A stretch of 38,407 nt of DNA from Tannerella sp. GTDB lineage: Bacteria > Bacteroidota > Bacteroidia > Bacteroidales > Tannerellaceae. The number at the start of each line of letters is the position of its first letter. Position 1 is the stretch's first letter. The notes beneath the pieces were generated by a model. That model made no database searches and was not told the DNA's origin. It worked only from the letters and a program-made list of their open reading frames with translations. The translations under genes were made by a program, and so were the position numbers. Positions 23,739-33,597 of this stretch are shown in pieces. Location of the stretch: contig NZ_JAUMYS010000027.1 of the NCBI RefSeq assembly GCF_030528505.1, positions 1 to 38,407 of the forward strand, written 5' to 3'.

Positions 23739-23746
23739 CAAAAATA
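23739..23746 (-). promoter_or_regulatory. -7 box (TATTTTTG) upstream of the GYF/CD225-like gene
   Basis: Minus-strand match to TAnnTTTG, 65 bp before the start codon. No clear -33 element. Confidence 0.4.
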
Positions 23747-23775
23747 CAGAAATTTACCGTATTACCTATACATTG

Positions 23776-23804
23776 TTCCGGAATCTCATAAAATTATTCC
23801 GGAA
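23776..23804 (-). terminator. candidate stem-loop downstream of the DUF368 gene
   Basis: Perfect 9-bp arms TTCCGGAAT (23776-23784) and ATTCCGGAA (23796-23804) with an 11-nt loop, 55 bp past the end of the DUF368 gene. There is no convincing T-run on the minus strand, so termination is only a possibility. Confidence 0.35.
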
Positions 23805-23858
23805 AAGAAAGAAACAATCCGTTTACACGTGCATCGAAGTGCTTCGGAAAAGCACATC

Positions 23859-24791
23859 TCAAGCTTTCGGTATTTCTGTTTTTTTCTTTTTGCCTTTTAA
23901 CGAAAGTCGCTCAAGCAGATAAACAATAGCAAACCCCGCGATAGCGAGTCCAATCGCTTCCCATAGCTGGCGGTCGGGCAAAATATTTGTTTCGATTAAT
24001 GGCTTGGCTACACCGTGACGGTCGATATACGTCTCAATCGTTTCTTTCCACGGCCATACTTTATTCAGTGAACCTAACATAAAGCCGCTCAGAACAGCGA
24101 TGGTGATATCGTGGAAGCGATGCAACGCGAAAGAGAGCGCGCGAGAGAATAAAGAAATTCCGATGGAGGCTCCTCCGGCAAAGACCAACAATACACTTAC
24201 CCGAAGCGACTTGACCGCATCCATAATAAAAAAATATTTTCCGAGCAGCACCAAGATAAAGCTTCCCGATATGCCGGGAAGAATCATGGCACAAATCGCG
24301 ATGGCGCCACATAGGAAGACGAACCACATCGCGTCCGGGGTTTCGGCCGGCGTAGTGACTGTGATAAAATATGCAGTAACAGCCCCTAATACGAAACCGA
24401 CCAACGTTTTAGCATTCCATTTTGCAACTTCGCGTGAAACGAACCATGTCGATGCGAGTACCAGCCCGAAAAAGAAAGCCCAGACCAGAATCGGTTCGTG
24501 CACGAGCAGGTACGTAATCAGTTTGGCCAACGAGAAGATACTGATGCCGATACCGCAGAGGATAGCCAACAGAAAGTTTCCGTTGACGGCTTTCCAGAAG
24601 CGACCGAATTTCAGCGAGAAGAGCAGCTTCAGCGAAGTGAGATTGACGCTTTTAATCGAATTAATCAGTTCTTCGTATATGCCGACGATAAAGGCGATGG
24701 TCCCTCCAGAAACGCCCGGTACTACATCGGCAGCCCCCATGCCGACTCCTTTGAGCACCAGCAGGGCATAATCTTTCAATGTACGATTCAT
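23859..24791 (-). CDS. DUF368 polyprenyl-phosphate transporter (PopT-like)
   Basis: 310-aa polytopic membrane protein (about eight or more hydrophobic segments) of the DUF368 family. The two family motifs are MGAADVVPGVSGGTIAFIVGIYEELI near the N-terminus and MILPGISGSFILVLLGKY in the middle, the PGxSG pair typical of an internally duplicated fold. DUF368 proteins (PopT) have been shown to return undecaprenyl phosphate across the inner membrane for reuse in cell-envelope synthesis. The C-terminus is Lys-rich and cytoplasmic-looking. It starts 4 bp past the TPR gene's stop, so it belongs to the glnS-TPR-DUF368 unit. Confidence 0.88.
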   Translation of the reverse strand: MNRTLKDYALLVLKGVGMGAADVVPGVSGGTIAFIVGIYEELINSIKSVNLTSLKLLFSLKFGRFWKAVNGNFLLAILCGIGISIFSLAKLITYLLVHEPILVWAFFFGLVLASTWFVSREVAKWNAKTLVGFVLGAVTAYFITVTTPAETPDAMWFVFLCGAIAICAMILPGISGSFILVLLGKYFFIMDAVKSLRVSVLLVFAGGASIGISLFSRALSFALHRFHDITIAVLSGFMLGSLNKVWPWKETIETYIDRHGVAKPLIETNILPDRQLWEAIGLAIAGFAIVYLLERLSLKGKKKKTEIPKA

Positions 24792-24795
24792 GTCT

Positions 24796-25905
24796 CTAAT
24801 TCAGATGATGTTTGTTCTTCATAAATTCTGCCGACAATCCGTCGGGAGATAAAACGAATGGTTTTTGCGAGTGTATATCTCGGGCATGCAGAAAATGTGG
24901 GTCCGAAGATTGTTCGTTTTCCTGCATTTTTCTGGCAGCGAAAAACATTTTATTTAAATACTCAGCCGTCTTATCGCTATTTTGATCCGTTTGCGAAAAA
25001 ATACGATGATGCGTTTTGTATCGCGCTACTTGCGAGAATACTTCCGGTTTTCCGAGCAACTTATTAAATAAGGTATAAGCGCGTTCGAAGTCATCTGCTT
25101 TCAGGTAGCATTCTGCGAGAATCGGTTCGATATGGTCGGTGATGTCTTTTTTGTCCGAGAGCAGCTCTATGTATGCCTCGATTGCTTTTTCGTAATTTTC
25201 ATTCATAAAGAGGCAATAAGCACGTAATAATCTAACCTCTACATCATCCTCGTCGCAAGTGAGCGCGAAGTCGAATGAGTGAATTGCTTCTTCATATTGT
25301 CCGAGATTGGAGAGTAAGCGTCCCTGTATGTACCAATAATCGGTAGAGTAGGGGTCTATATCGATCAACTCCCTGCATATTTGCAGGGCTCGCTGTAAAT
25401 TACCCACCATCTCTTCATGATAGCAAAGCTCCTCTTTAAGGATGACACTGTCAGGAAAGAGTTGCATCGCACGCCTGACAAGTTTGAAAGCTACTTCATT
25501 TTTACCGATCTCACTCAGAATGGGAGTGAGGTCTTCATAAATAATTCTCAACTCTTCATCCACCGGATGTTGCTCGAGGAGTGCATCTGCTTCCTGTTGG
25601 AAGTCCATGAAGTAAAGACATTGCACTTTGAGCAGCAAAAGCTCGGGATCATCGTCATCGGCTATGCTTTTTATGCGCTCCAACGCTTCGGCATATTTTT
25701 CCTGATAAATATAAACCTTACATTCCTTGATTTTGATGCCGATATTTTCAGGATGCAACTTTAAGCCTAACTCAAGCACCTGCGTGAATTCTTCAAAATC
25801 ATTTTCATCCTCGAAATATTCAAGCAGGCGAATGATTTCGTCGGCATCGAAATAAGCTTCCGTACCTTTTTCATGCATCTCTTTATATCGTTCCAGTAAG
25901 GTCAT
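24796..25905 (-). CDS. tetratricopeptide-repeat protein
   Basis: 369-aa, strongly acidic and helical, no signal peptide. Multiple TPR-like units are readable, for example DYWYIQGRLLSNLGQYEEAIHSFDFAL, VRLLRAYCLFMNENYEKAIEAYIELL and ILAECYLKADDFERAYTLFNKLL between about residues 185 and 290. TPR proteins are scaffolds and the partner is unknown. It lies between glnS (34 bp) and the DUF368 gene (4 bp). Confidence 0.85.
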   Translation of the reverse strand: MTLLERYKEMHEKGTEAYFDADEIIRLLEYFEDENDFEEFTQVLELGLKLHPENIGIKIKECKVYIYQEKYAEALERIKSIADDDDPELLLLKVQCLYFMDFQQEADALLEQHPVDEELRIIYEDLTPILSEIGKNEVAFKLVRRAMQLFPDSVILKEELCYHEEMVGNLQRALQICRELIDIDPYSTDYWYIQGRLLSNLGQYEEAIHSFDFALTCDEDDVEVRLLRAYCLFMNENYEKAIEAYIELLSDKKDITDHIEPILAECYLKADDFERAYTLFNKLLGKPEVFSQVARYKTHHRIFSQTDQNSDKTAEYLNKMFFAARKMQENEQSSDPHFLHARDIHSQKPFVLSPDGLSAEFMKNKHHLN

Positions 25906-25939
25906 GCGTCTCGAAAAAGAATAAATATCTCGTCTTTTA

Positions 25940-27652
25940 TCAGCCGTTTACTTTTTTACTCCATGTATCCTTCAACGGTACCGTACGGTTAAAAATCAGT
26001 TTGCCGTCCCGACTGTCCGGGTCGAGATTGAAATAACCGATGCGCTGGAACTGAAAATGATCATAAGGTTTAGCCTGTGCCAAATCTTCCTCTACGAAGC
26101 AATTGGTTAGCACCTGCAACGAGTCCGGATTCAGCAGTTCATGAAAATCTTTGTCTTTTTCTTCGGCCGGATTTTCCGCCTTAAACAGACGGTCGTAAAG
26201 CCGCACTTCGGCAGGCAACGCGTGGGCCACAGATACCCAGTGTATCGTGCCTTTTACTTTCCGGTTACTGTCGGGCATTCCGGTTCTCGTATTCGGATCG
26301 TATTCGGCGTAAACTTCTTCCACCTCGCCGTCCGCGTTTTTTTTGCATCCCGTACATTTTATAATATATGCACATCGCAAGCGTACCTCTTGTCCCGGCG
26401 TCAGACGGTAATATTTTTTGGGAGCGTCTTCCATAAAATCGTCCTGTTCGATATACAACTCGCGCGAGAAAGCAATCTCATGTGTCCCGTCTTCGGGGTT
26501 CTCGGGGTTGTTGACCGAGGTCATCATTTCTACCTGTCCTTCGGGGTAGTTGGTGATAATCAGTTTAACGGGACGGAGCACCGCGGCAACGCGCCGTGCC
26601 GTGGCGTTCAGATCTTCGCGCACAGCATGTTCGAGCAATGCGACATCAATGATGCCGTCGTATTTCGTATAACCGATCAGGTTGATGAAACGGCGAATGG
26701 AGGAGGGAGTAAAACCTCTTCGGCGATAACCGCAGATGGTCGGCATACGCGGGTCGTCCCAACCGTCTACTAACTTTTCTTTGACCAACTGGAGCAGCTT
26801 GCGCTTGCTCATCACAGTATAAGTCAGGTTTAAACGATTGAACTCCGTCTGTCGCGGACGGTAATCGCCACCTTTCCCGCACTCGCTGTCCATCAGCAAG
26901 TCGATAAAATGATCGTATAACGGTCGGTGTACTTCAAATTCGAGCGTACAGAGCGAATGGGTTACTCCTTCAAAATAGTCACTCTGTCCGTGTGCGAAGT
27001 CATACATCGGATAGACATTCCATGTTCTTCCTGTCCGGTGATGCGGCGTCTTAATGATACGATAAATGATGGGATCGCGGAAGTGCATATTCGGCGAAGC
27101 CATATCAATCTTAGCCCGTAAGGTCATCGCCCCCTCGTCAAAATCTCCGCGATTCATGCGGAGAAAAAGATCTAAACTCTCTTCTATCGGGCGATTACGA
27201 TAAGGGCTATCCGTACCGGCCTGCGTCGGTGTTCCTTTTTGTGCGGCAATGGCCTCCGCGCTCTGCTCGTCGACGTATGCTTTTCCTTTTTTGATCAGTG
27301 AGACGGCAAAGTCGAAGAGTTGCTGAAAGTAATCCGAGGCATAAAAGATGTTTTCCCATTGAAAGCCTAACCAGCGAATATCTTCCTGAATCGAGTCGAC
27401 GTACTCCACGTCTTCTTTCGTTGGGTTTGTATCGTCAAAACGCAGGTTGCACACGCCCCGATATTTTTCGGCCATACCGAAATCGAGACAAATGGCTTTG
27501 GCATGTCCGATATGCAGATAACCGTTCGGTTCGGGCGGAAAGCGCGTTTGAACCCGTCCGTCGTTCTTGCCTTCGGACAAGTCTTTTTCGATGATTTGTT
27601 CGATGAAATTCAGGCTTTTTTTATTTTCTTCCAGAGGTGTATTTTCTGCCAT
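25940..27652 (-). CDS. glnS: glutamine--tRNA ligase
   Basis: 570-aa class I aminoacyl-tRNA synthetase charging tRNA-Gln. The HIGH motif is in [17 protein letters not shown] (HIGH at 47-50), the KMSKS equivalent is VMSKRKL, and GlnRS-type blocks such as [25 protein letters not shown] and [16 protein letters not shown] are present. The C-terminal anticodon-binding beta-barrels follow ([20 protein letters not shown] and [12 protein letters not shown]). The ATG at 27652 ([10 protein letters not shown]) is preferred over an upstream frame extension that would overlap the promoter. Confidence 0.96.
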   Translation of the reverse strand: MAENTPLEENKKSLNFIEQIIEKDLSEGKNDGRVQTRFPPEPNGYLHIGHAKAICLDFGMAEKYRGVCNLRFDDTNPTKEDVEYVDSIQEDIRWLGFQWENIFYASDYFQQLFDFAVSLIKKGKAYVDEQSAEAIAAQKGTPTQAGTDSPYRNRPIEESLDLFLRMNRGDFDEGAMTLRAKIDMASPNMHFRDPIIYRIIKTPHHRTGRTWNVYPMYDFAHGQSDYFEGVTHSLCTLEFEVHRPLYDHFIDLLMDSECGKGGDYRPRQTEFNRLNLTYTVMSKRKLLQLVKEKLVDGWDDPRMPTICGYRRRGFTPSSIRRFINLIGYTKYDGIIDVALLEHAVREDLNATARRVAAVLRPVKLIITNYPEGQVEMMTSVNNPENPEDGTHEIAFSRELYIEQDDFMEDAPKKYYRLTPGQEVRLRCAYIIKCTGCKKNADGEVEEVYAEYDPNTRTGMPDSNRKVKGTIHWVSVAHALPAEVRLYDRLFKAENPAEEKDKDFHELLNPDSLQVLTNCFVEEDLAQAKPYDHFQFQRIGYFNLDPDSRDGKLIFNRTVPLKDTWSKKVNG

Positions 27653-27682
27653 TGCTGTTGATTTTTGATGTCTTTTATGGCG

Positions 27683-27713
27683 CAAAGATAAGGATTAGCG
27701 CCTAATGTACAAG
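27683..27713 (-). promoter_or_regulatory. promoter of the glnS operon
   Basis: Minus strand: -33 element CTTG (27710-27713), 19-bp spacer, -7 element TATCTTTG (27683-27690). It has the same architecture as the kor promoter and lies 30 bp before the glnS ATG. Confidence 0.65.
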
Positions 27714-27897
27714 GGTATTGTATATGAAGTTATCAACAGAGCAAGAAGTTTCTTACTGACGAGAAACATTTTATCTGCTTTTATGAAATCTAAAAACATA
27801 AGGTGTTTTCGGCACCTGATGCCAGAAATAATTCTTGAAAAGCATGCCTAAAAACACTCTTTTCAATGCCTTGATATTCAGCAAATACAGAAAGAGA

Positions 27898-27963
27898 AAA
27901 TTGTCTTATAAGAGAATTTAAATTGTCCTATAAGACAATTTGAAAAGTCCTATAAGACAATTT
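27898..27963. repeat. three tandem 22-bp palindromic repeats
   Basis: Three head-to-tail units at 27898-27919, 27920-27941 and 27942-27963. The middle unit has perfect 8-bp arms, AAATTGTC and GACAATTT, around CTATAA. The left unit has one arm mismatch (GAGAATTT), and the right unit has a degraded left arm (GAAAAGTC). They lie in the 374-bp space between glnS and thiL, which otherwise holds only the glnS promoter and no visible gene. They could be repeated operators or a dispersed intergenic palindrome. Confidence 0.75.
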
Positions 27964-28026
27964 GGACGAGATGCGGAGGGAATTTGAAGGGGGTATGCGG
28001 CGGCGTTCTAAAGCATGCAAAAAAAA

Positions 28027-29064
28027 TCACGAATGCTCTTCGCTAAACGACTGCCATCCCTGAGCTTTTAATGCGACCTCACCACCGTCGCGCCCGACAA
28101 GACAATTGCCGAACGCAGCCTTCGTAATATGTCCGATGATTTTAATCCCTTTCAAAGCTTGCACCTGATCATGATAAGACAACGGCACGGTGAAGACCAG
28201 TTCGTAATCTTCGCCGCCATTTAATGCCGCCGTAACAAGGTTCATATTGAATTCCTCGGCCATGATGGCCGTTTGATAATCGATCGGAATACGGTCTTCG
28301 TAAATGCGGCATCCCACACCGCTTTGCGATGCGATATGAAGCAGTTCGGACGATAGCCCATCGGAAATATCCATCATCGCCGTGGGGACGATGCCCGCTT
28401 CGGCCAACATCGCGATCACGTCTTTACGGGCTTCGGGTTTGAGCTGCCGTTCGAGGATATACTCCTTGCCGCTGAAATCGGGCTGGAAATCTTTTTCGCC
28501 CTGAAACACATTCTTTTCGCGTTCGAGTAATTGCAACCCCATATAAGCCGCTCCTAAATCGCCGGAGACACATATCAGATCGGTCTCTTTCGCTCCGTCG
28601 CGATAAACGATTTTTCCCGCTTCTCCTTCGCCCACACAAGTAAGACTTAATGTCAAGCCGGTCAACGACGAAGAGGTGTCTCCTCCCACGAGATCAACGC
28701 CATACACCTCGCAGGCAAGCAAAATGCCGGCATATAACTCTTCCAAGTCTTCTACCGCAAAGCGTTTGGAGATACCGACCGATACGGTGATTTGTTTCGG
28801 TTGCCCGTTCATCGCATAAATGTCGGAGAAGTTGACCACGGCCGCTTTATAACCCAAATGCTTCAAAGGAGTATAAGTCAGGTCAAAATGTACGCCTTCC
28901 AGCAACAAATCGGTCGTAACGAGCATTTGCTTGTCTCGGTAGTCCAGTACGGCGGCGTCATCGCCCACGCCTTTCAGCGTGCTTTTATTTCTCAGCGTGA
29001 CTGCTTTGGTCAGATGGCGAATGAGACCAAATTCTCCCAATGTCGCGATTTCTGTTCGTTGCAT
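28027..29064 (-). CDS. thiL: thiamine-monophosphate kinase
   Basis: 345-aa enzyme phosphorylating thiamine phosphate to thiamine diphosphate, the cofactor needed by KorAB encoded upstream. Family blocks are LGEFGLIRHL near the N-terminus, KGVGDDAAVLDY with the metal-binding Asp pair, TTDLLLEGVHFDL, GDTSSSLTGLTLSLTCVG, MMDISDGLSSEL and NGGEDYELVFTV. The length is normal. It lies 14 bp after lpxK in the same orientation, giving an sppA-lpxK-thiL order of transcription. Confidence 0.95.
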   Translation of the reverse strand: MQRTEIATLGEFGLIRHLTKAVTLRNKSTLKGVGDDAAVLDYRDKQMLVTTDLLLEGVHFDLTYTPLKHLGYKAAVVNFSDIYAMNGQPKQITVSVGISKRFAVEDLEELYAGILLACEVYGVDLVGGDTSSSLTGLTLSLTCVGEGEAGKIVYRDGAKETDLICVSGDLGAAYMGLQLLEREKNVFQGEKDFQPDFSGKEYILERQLKPEARKDVIAMLAEAGIVPTAMMDISDGLSSELLHIASQSGVGCRIYEDRIPIDYQTAIMAEEFNMNLVTAALNGGEDYELVFTVPLSYHDQVQALKGIKIIGHITKAAFGNCLVGRDGGEVALKAQGWQSFSEEHS

Positions 29065-29078
29065 GATTTTTTACTGTT

Positions 29079-30179
29079 CTATTGTCTTAAAATACGACTG
29101 TTTTCCATCGTGGTGATGTGTTTCAAAATCAACTCGTCGAATAAATTGCCTTTGTTGAATAAAAAAGAGACGACAATCGGCAAATAGTACATACGCGAAT
29201 GCCATTCGGACGGGAAATACGGGTTGTTCCGAATACGCATGGCATCTTTTTCCGTACATACGATGATCGCTTCCGGATTCATCTTGGCGACTGAGGCGCT
29301 TATCTTTTTGACATCGTTTTTCTTGAAGTCATGATGATCGCCGAATGACATCACCTTTACTTTCTGCGAGAATTTCTTCATCTCTTCAATGAGCGGCGCC
29401 GGATTGGCAACACCTGTAAGCAGCAGTATCTCCTCGTCTTTCCGAAGGCTGCTTAAGGTTCGCGCACAACAAGCTTCCGGCCATATTCCTTCCATCCGCA
29501 AATAAGAGATATCGGAAAAAAACACCTGCTGATGGGATTGCAGATGCATATCATCTTCCATGATGCGACAATCGATCGGTTTTAATGCGGGATCACATTT
29601 ACTGACCACAACCCAATCAGCCCGGCGGACACCGCCTGCCGGCTCACGCAGCATGCCCACCGGAAACAATTTATCGTTGTAAAATAATCGGTTATAATCC
29701 GTCACCAAGATCGATAACGACGGTTGCACATATCGATGTTGAAAGGCATCATCGAGCAAGACGACCTGCGGCCGTTCGCTTTCGGTCATTGCCAGCAAAT
29801 GCTTCATCCCTCTGCGACGGCTTTTATCGACGGCTACAATCACGGATGGATATTTACGCTTTATCTGGCAGGCTTCATCACCTATCTCCTGACTGGTACA
29901 GTGTTCGCCGGCCAACACATAGCCGGATGTCTGGCGCTTGTACCCGCGACTGAGCACAGCCACCCGGTATTTTTTCGACAGCAAACGTATCAGATACTCG
30001 ACTAACGGCGTCTTTCCCGCTCCTCCCATCGATAAATTACCGATACAAATGACCGGAATCGCATATTGCTGCGAAGGCAATATATTCAGATGAAACAGGA
30101 GGTTACGTATCTGCACAGCTATTCCATAGATCAGTGCAACAGGTAACCCAATATAGTACAGTCGGTTCGATTTTGCCAT
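29079..30179 (-). CDS. lpxK: tetraacyldisaccharide 4'-kinase (lipid A synthesis)
   Basis: 366-aa membrane-associated kinase adding the 4'-phosphate to the lipid A disaccharide. An N-terminal hydrophobic stretch (residues about 8-25) is followed by the P-loop GNLSMGGAGKTP (47-58), VAVLSRGYKRQTSGY, GDEACQIKRKYPSVIVAVDKSRRRG and VVLLDDAFQHRYV. The C-terminal half ends with SFGDHHDFKKNDV and a VCTEKDAMRI block, all typical of LpxK. It starts 23 bp past the sppA stop. Confidence 0.95.
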   Translation of the reverse strand: MAKSNRLYYIGLPVALIYGIAVQIRNLLFHLNILPSQQYAIPVICIGNLSMGGAGKTPLVEYLIRLLSKKYRVAVLSRGYKRQTSGYVLAGEHCTSQEIGDEACQIKRKYPSVIVAVDKSRRRGMKHLLAMTESERPQVVLLDDAFQHRYVQPSLSILVTDYNRLFYNDKLFPVGMLREPAGGVRRADWVVVSKCDPALKPIDCRIMEDDMHLQSHQQVFFSDISYLRMEGIWPEACCARTLSSLRKDEEILLLTGVANPAPLIEEMKKFSQKVKVMSFGDHHDFKKNDVKKISASVAKMNPEAIIVCTEKDAMRIRNNPYFPSEWHSRMYYLPIVVSFLFNKGNLFDELILKHITTMENSRILRQ

Positions 30180-30202
30180 CTCTCAGTCGCTCTCGTTCTT
30201 GT

Positions 30203-31981
30203 CTACAACGGTTTCAAATCATACGGGATACGTGCCTGAATACCGTATGTCGCTTTGGCTTTCTGCAACATCCTGAAATATTCGTATTCGTCGCCCAGTA
30301 CGTCTTTGACCATCGATTGCTTTACGACTTCGATCTGTTTCTCCAAAAACTCCTTCAAAAAGTCATGGCTGGTCGATACTTCCATGATGTTATAATTGTA
30401 TATCTCGGCTAATTCGCCGGCCAGTTCAACGGCGCGTTCAATACCGCCCAATTCATCGATCAAGCCGATTTTAAGCGCCTGCTCGCCCGTCCATACACGC
30501 CCTTGTCCGATGCTGTCGATATCGGCTTTGCTCACGCCTCGCCCTTCGGCGCATCGCGTCAGGAACGTGTCGTATCCACGTTCGATAAAGCCCTGTATCA
30601 AGGCTTTTTCATCGTTCGTCATCGGCCGGGAAGGGTCGCCAAAGTCTGCGTACTTGTTGGTCTTGACCACATCGGTCGTTAAGGACAGTTTATTAAACAG
30701 TCCCGCCGTATTGGGGAACATCCCGAAAATTCCGATCGAGCCTGTCAGCGTGTTCGGCTCAGCAATAATCTTACTCGCACCACTCGCGATATAATATCCT
30801 CCCGAAGCCGCCACACTTCCCATCGAAACAACGACCGGCTTTTTCTTTTTCAACTCATACACCTGCTTCCATATCTGTTCGGACGTATAAGCGCTGCCGC
30901 CCGGAGAGTTGATGCGCAGCACTACGGCTTTCACATCTTCATTATCGGCCAGTTTCTTCAGGTCGTCATTGAGTTTTTCCGAAATATACGGATGATTCCC
31001 GCTATAGGGCGATGAAATGACACTCTGCATAATTTCTCCTTCGGCATATACAATCGCAATCTTATTGCGGTATTCCCGTTCAGTCTTTTTTACGTTTCTC
31101 ATGTTCGATAGTCCGACGGTCTTCAGTTTATCACCCGTTTGCCCCGATTGTTCAATCAGGTATTTCTCCACTTCGCTGCGGTATTTCAACTCATCGATCA
31201 ATTTATATTCGACGGCCTTCTCCGGAGCCGCGAAAAAGCCCCCTTCATCTGCGAAACGGTTTACATCGTCTGCCGTGATATTACGGCCTTTGGCAATGCC
31301 TTTGGTGATATTTTCCCAGATGGAGGTTTGATACGAGGTAATCTGTTCACGATTCGCATCGCTCAACTTCTCACCGATAAACGGTTCTACCGCACCCTTG
31401 TACGTGCCGACCTTGAAGACCATCATCTCTACTCCGATCTTTTGCAACAAGCCTTTATAGAACATTGTCTGAGAAGAAATACCGGTCAGTCCCAAAATTC
31501 CCTGTGGGTTAAGGTAGACCTTATCGGCCACCGAAGCTAGATAATACCCTCCCTGTGTATAGCTATCGGCATAGGCAACGATAAATTTCCCGCTCTCCTT
31601 AAACTCCGTCAACGCGCGACGAATCGCATCGAGGCTCGCAGTCCCTCCAGAAAATACCCCCATGTCAAGATAAATCCCTTTGACGGATTCTTGCTCCTTG
31701 GCATGACGAATGGCTTTCAACAAATCCTTTAACGACAGTCCCGGTTCTTTTCCTGTCATCAGACTGGTGAACGGATTGTCTTCCGCCGATTCGCGAATAT
31801 TTCCTTCGAATGAAATCTTAAACACACTCTCTTCCGCTTTCGGAGTATACACCTGCTGAGAACTCGGAGTCAGACTGGCTACGATTCCGATCATAAAGAT
31901 TACGGTGATAACTCCAACCAACATCAGCGCCACGAAAAAGCCCAATGTGGAAGCAAACATCATTTTGAAAAATTGTTTCAT
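30203..31981 (-). CDS. sppA: signal peptide peptidase SppA, 67K type
   Basis: 592-aa inner-membrane serine protease that degrades cleaved signal peptides. An N-terminal membrane anchor (about residues 12-37, FFVALMLVGVITVIFMIGIVA) is followed by two tandem S49 domains. The catalytic dyad is readable: Lys195 in GTYKGAVEPF in the first domain and Ser393 in GSVAASGGYYIASGA in the second, the arrangement known from E. coli SppA. I chose ATG 31981 (MKQFFKMMF) because the longer frame would consume the candidate promoter. Confidence 0.94.
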   Translation of the reverse strand: MKQFFKMMFASTLGFFVALMLVGVITVIFMIGIVASLTPSSQQVYTPKAEESVFKISFEGNIRESAEDNPFTSLMTGKEPGLSLKDLLKAIRHAKEQESVKGIYLDMGVFSGGTASLDAIRRALTEFKESGKFIVAYADSYTQGGYYLASVADKVYLNPQGILGLTGISSQTMFYKGLLQKIGVEMMVFKVGTYKGAVEPFIGEKLSDANREQITSYQTSIWENITKGIAKGRNITADDVNRFADEGGFFAAPEKAVEYKLIDELKYRSEVEKYLIEQSGQTGDKLKTVGLSNMRNVKKTEREYRNKIAIVYAEGEIMQSVISSPYSGNHPYISEKLNDDLKKLADNEDVKAVVLRINSPGGSAYTSEQIWKQVYELKKKKPVVVSMGSVAASGGYYIASGASKIIAEPNTLTGSIGIFGMFPNTAGLFNKLSLTTDVVKTNKYADFGDPSRPMTNDEKALIQGFIERGYDTFLTRCAEGRGVSKADIDSIGQGRVWTGEQALKIGLIDELGGIERAVELAGELAEIYNYNIMEVSTSHDFLKEFLEKQIEVVKQSMVKDVLGDEYEYFRMLQKAKATYGIQARIPYDLKPL

Positions 31982-32009
31982 TTTTTTCTTTTTTATTTCA
32001 AATTGCCGA

Positions 32010-32017
32010 CAAATATA
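32010..32017 (-). promoter_or_regulatory. -7 box (TATATTTG) of the sppA-lpxK-thiL operon
   Basis: Minus-strand match to TAnnTTTG, 28 bp before the sppA ATG. No obvious -33 element. Confidence 0.45.
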
Positions 32018-32069
32018 CATAACTTATTCTTCTTTCATCCGTCTTTTTCCGGTATTTTTTCCCGGATTT

Positions 32070-32123
32070 CACGAATAAACGTATCACCAGAAAAGATTTT
32101 GGCCGAAAAATGAATTATTCGTG
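32070..32123. promoter_or_regulatory. 9-bp inverted repeat between divergent sppA and MATE genes
   Basis: CACGAATAA (32070-32078) and TTATTCGTG (32115-32123) are perfect inverted arms separated by 36 bp. They sit centrally in the 263-bp divergent intergenic region. The spacing is too long for a simple dimer site but could be a pair of half sites. Function is speculative. Confidence 0.35.
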
Positions 32124-32208
32124 TTGATAATTAGCCGTAACCCATAATCGTGTGCGTCGCGAAATAAAAGTTTGCCGTCGATCGCATGGCTTTATATCCT
32201 GAATTCAT

Positions 32209-32216
32209 TACTTTTG
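32209..32216 (+). promoter_or_regulatory. -7 box (TACTTTTG) of the MATE transporter gene
   Basis: Match to TAnnTTTG 28 bp before the ATG. No clear -33 at standard spacing. Confidence 0.45.
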
Positions 32217-32244
32217 CCGCCAACGCAAAAAAACAGCCCAAAGA

Positions 32245-33597
32245 ATGTCCGGACAAAAACCTCCTTCCGCATTAGGAACAGAGCCCGTCGGCACGTTGCT
32301 GACGAAATATGCTATCCCGGCGATTATCGCCATGACGGCTGTGTCGCTCTACAACATGGTCGACAGCGTCTTTATTGGTCAAGGAGTAGGAGCCATGGCC
32401 ATTTCGGGATTGGCTATTACGTTTCCGTTCATGAACATTGCCGCGGCTTTCGGAGCATTGGTGGGCGTTGGTGCCAGCACGATCGTATCCGTCAAACTGG
32501 GACAAAAAAACTACAGCACGGCACAACAGGTGCTGGGGAATGTCGTGTTCATGAATATCGTCATCGGCGGAGTGTTTACCGTTGTATCGCTCATTTTTAT
32601 CGATCCGATTCTGTATTTTTTCGGTGCCAGTGAGCAAACGATCGGATATGCACGCGATTACATCGTGATTATCCTTTTCGGAAATATTATTACGCATCTT
32701 TATCTGGGATTGAACAGCATACTACGCTCGTCAGGACACCCGATGCAAGCCATGATGATGACCATTACGACCGTTGTGCTGAATACCATATTAGACCCGA
32801 TTTTTATCTTCGTCTTTCAATGGGGTATTCAGGGAGCTGCCATCGCAACCGTCCTCTCGCAATCGGTATCGTTGACGTGGCTGCTGATTCTCTTCGGCAA
32901 TGACAAACGACTGCTGCATTTCCGGAAAGACATGCTCAAGCCGCACATCGGCTTAATCAAAGAGATATTGGCTATCGGCATGGCTCCTTTTTTCATGCAT
33001 CTGGCCTCATGCGTGATTGTGATTCTCATTAATAACGGTCTGAAGCAATACGGTGGTGATCTGGCTATCGGGGCATACGGCATCATCAACCGCTTTGCCT
33101 TTATGTTCGTGATGATTGTGATAGGACTTAATCAGGGAATGCAGCCCATAGTGGGATATAATTACGGAGCCCGTCAGATTGACCGTGTACAGAAAGCGTT
33201 TCGGCTAACGGTCTTTTTTGCAACCCTCGTCACCACGTTTGCATTTTTGCTGGCACAACTCAAACCCGACTGGATTGCTCGTGTTTTTACTACCGACGAA
33301 GAATTGATTGACTTGTCGGTCTATGGATTGCGTATCTCCGTCATGCTTTTTCCGTTGGTAGGGGCACAGATGGTGATTGCCAACTTTTTCCAGAGTATCG
33401 GTATGGCAAAGAAGGCCGTTTTCTTATCATTGACGCGACAAGTGATCGTTTTAATTCCCTGCCTGCTGATCATGCCTAAATTTTTCGGCATAACGGGGAT
33501 ATGGATGAGCATGCCTGTATCGGATACGGTCTCCGCTCTCGTTTCGATGACCATGATTTACATGCAGCTTCGGAAATTCAATACCGAGCAGCCATAA
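32245..33597 (+). CDS. MATE-family multidrug/cation antiporter
   Basis: 450-aa inner-membrane protein with about 12 hydrophobic segments in two similar halves. The N-terminus, GTLLTKYAIPAIIAMTAVSLYNMVDSVFIGQGVGAMAISGLAITFP, and the mid-protein GLNQGMQPIVGYNYGARQ are typical of the bacterial MATE (NorM/DinF-like, MepA-type) family, which export drugs or metabolites using Na+ or H+ gradients. The substrate cannot be told. It is a single gene divergent from sppA and has no adjacent regulator gene. Confidence 0.93.
   Translation: MSGQKPPSALGTEPVGTLLTKYAIPAIIAMTAVSLYNMVDSVFIGQGVGAMAISGLAITFPFMNIAAAFGALVGVGASTIVSVKLGQKNYSTAQQVLGNVVFMNIVIGGVFTVVSLIFIDPILYFFGASEQTIGYARDYIVIILFGNIITHLYLGLNSILRSSGHPMQAMMMTITTVVLNTILDPIFIFVFQWGIQGAAIATVLSQSVSLTWLLILFGNDKRLLHFRKDMLKPHIGLIKEILAIGMAPFFMHLASCVIVILINNGLKQYGGDLAIGAYGIINRFAFMFVMIVIGLNQGMQPIVGYNYGARQIDRVQKAFRLTVFFATLVTTFAFLLAQLKPDWIARVFTTDEELIDLSVYGLRISVMLFPLVGAQMVIANFFQSIGMAKKAVFLSLTRQVIVLIPCLLIMPKFFGITGIWMSMPVSDTVSALVSMTMIYMQLRKFNTEQP

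Noticed and set aside
27898-27963. possible CRISPR array
   Set aside because: The units are contiguous without spacers, only three in number, and no cas genes are present.
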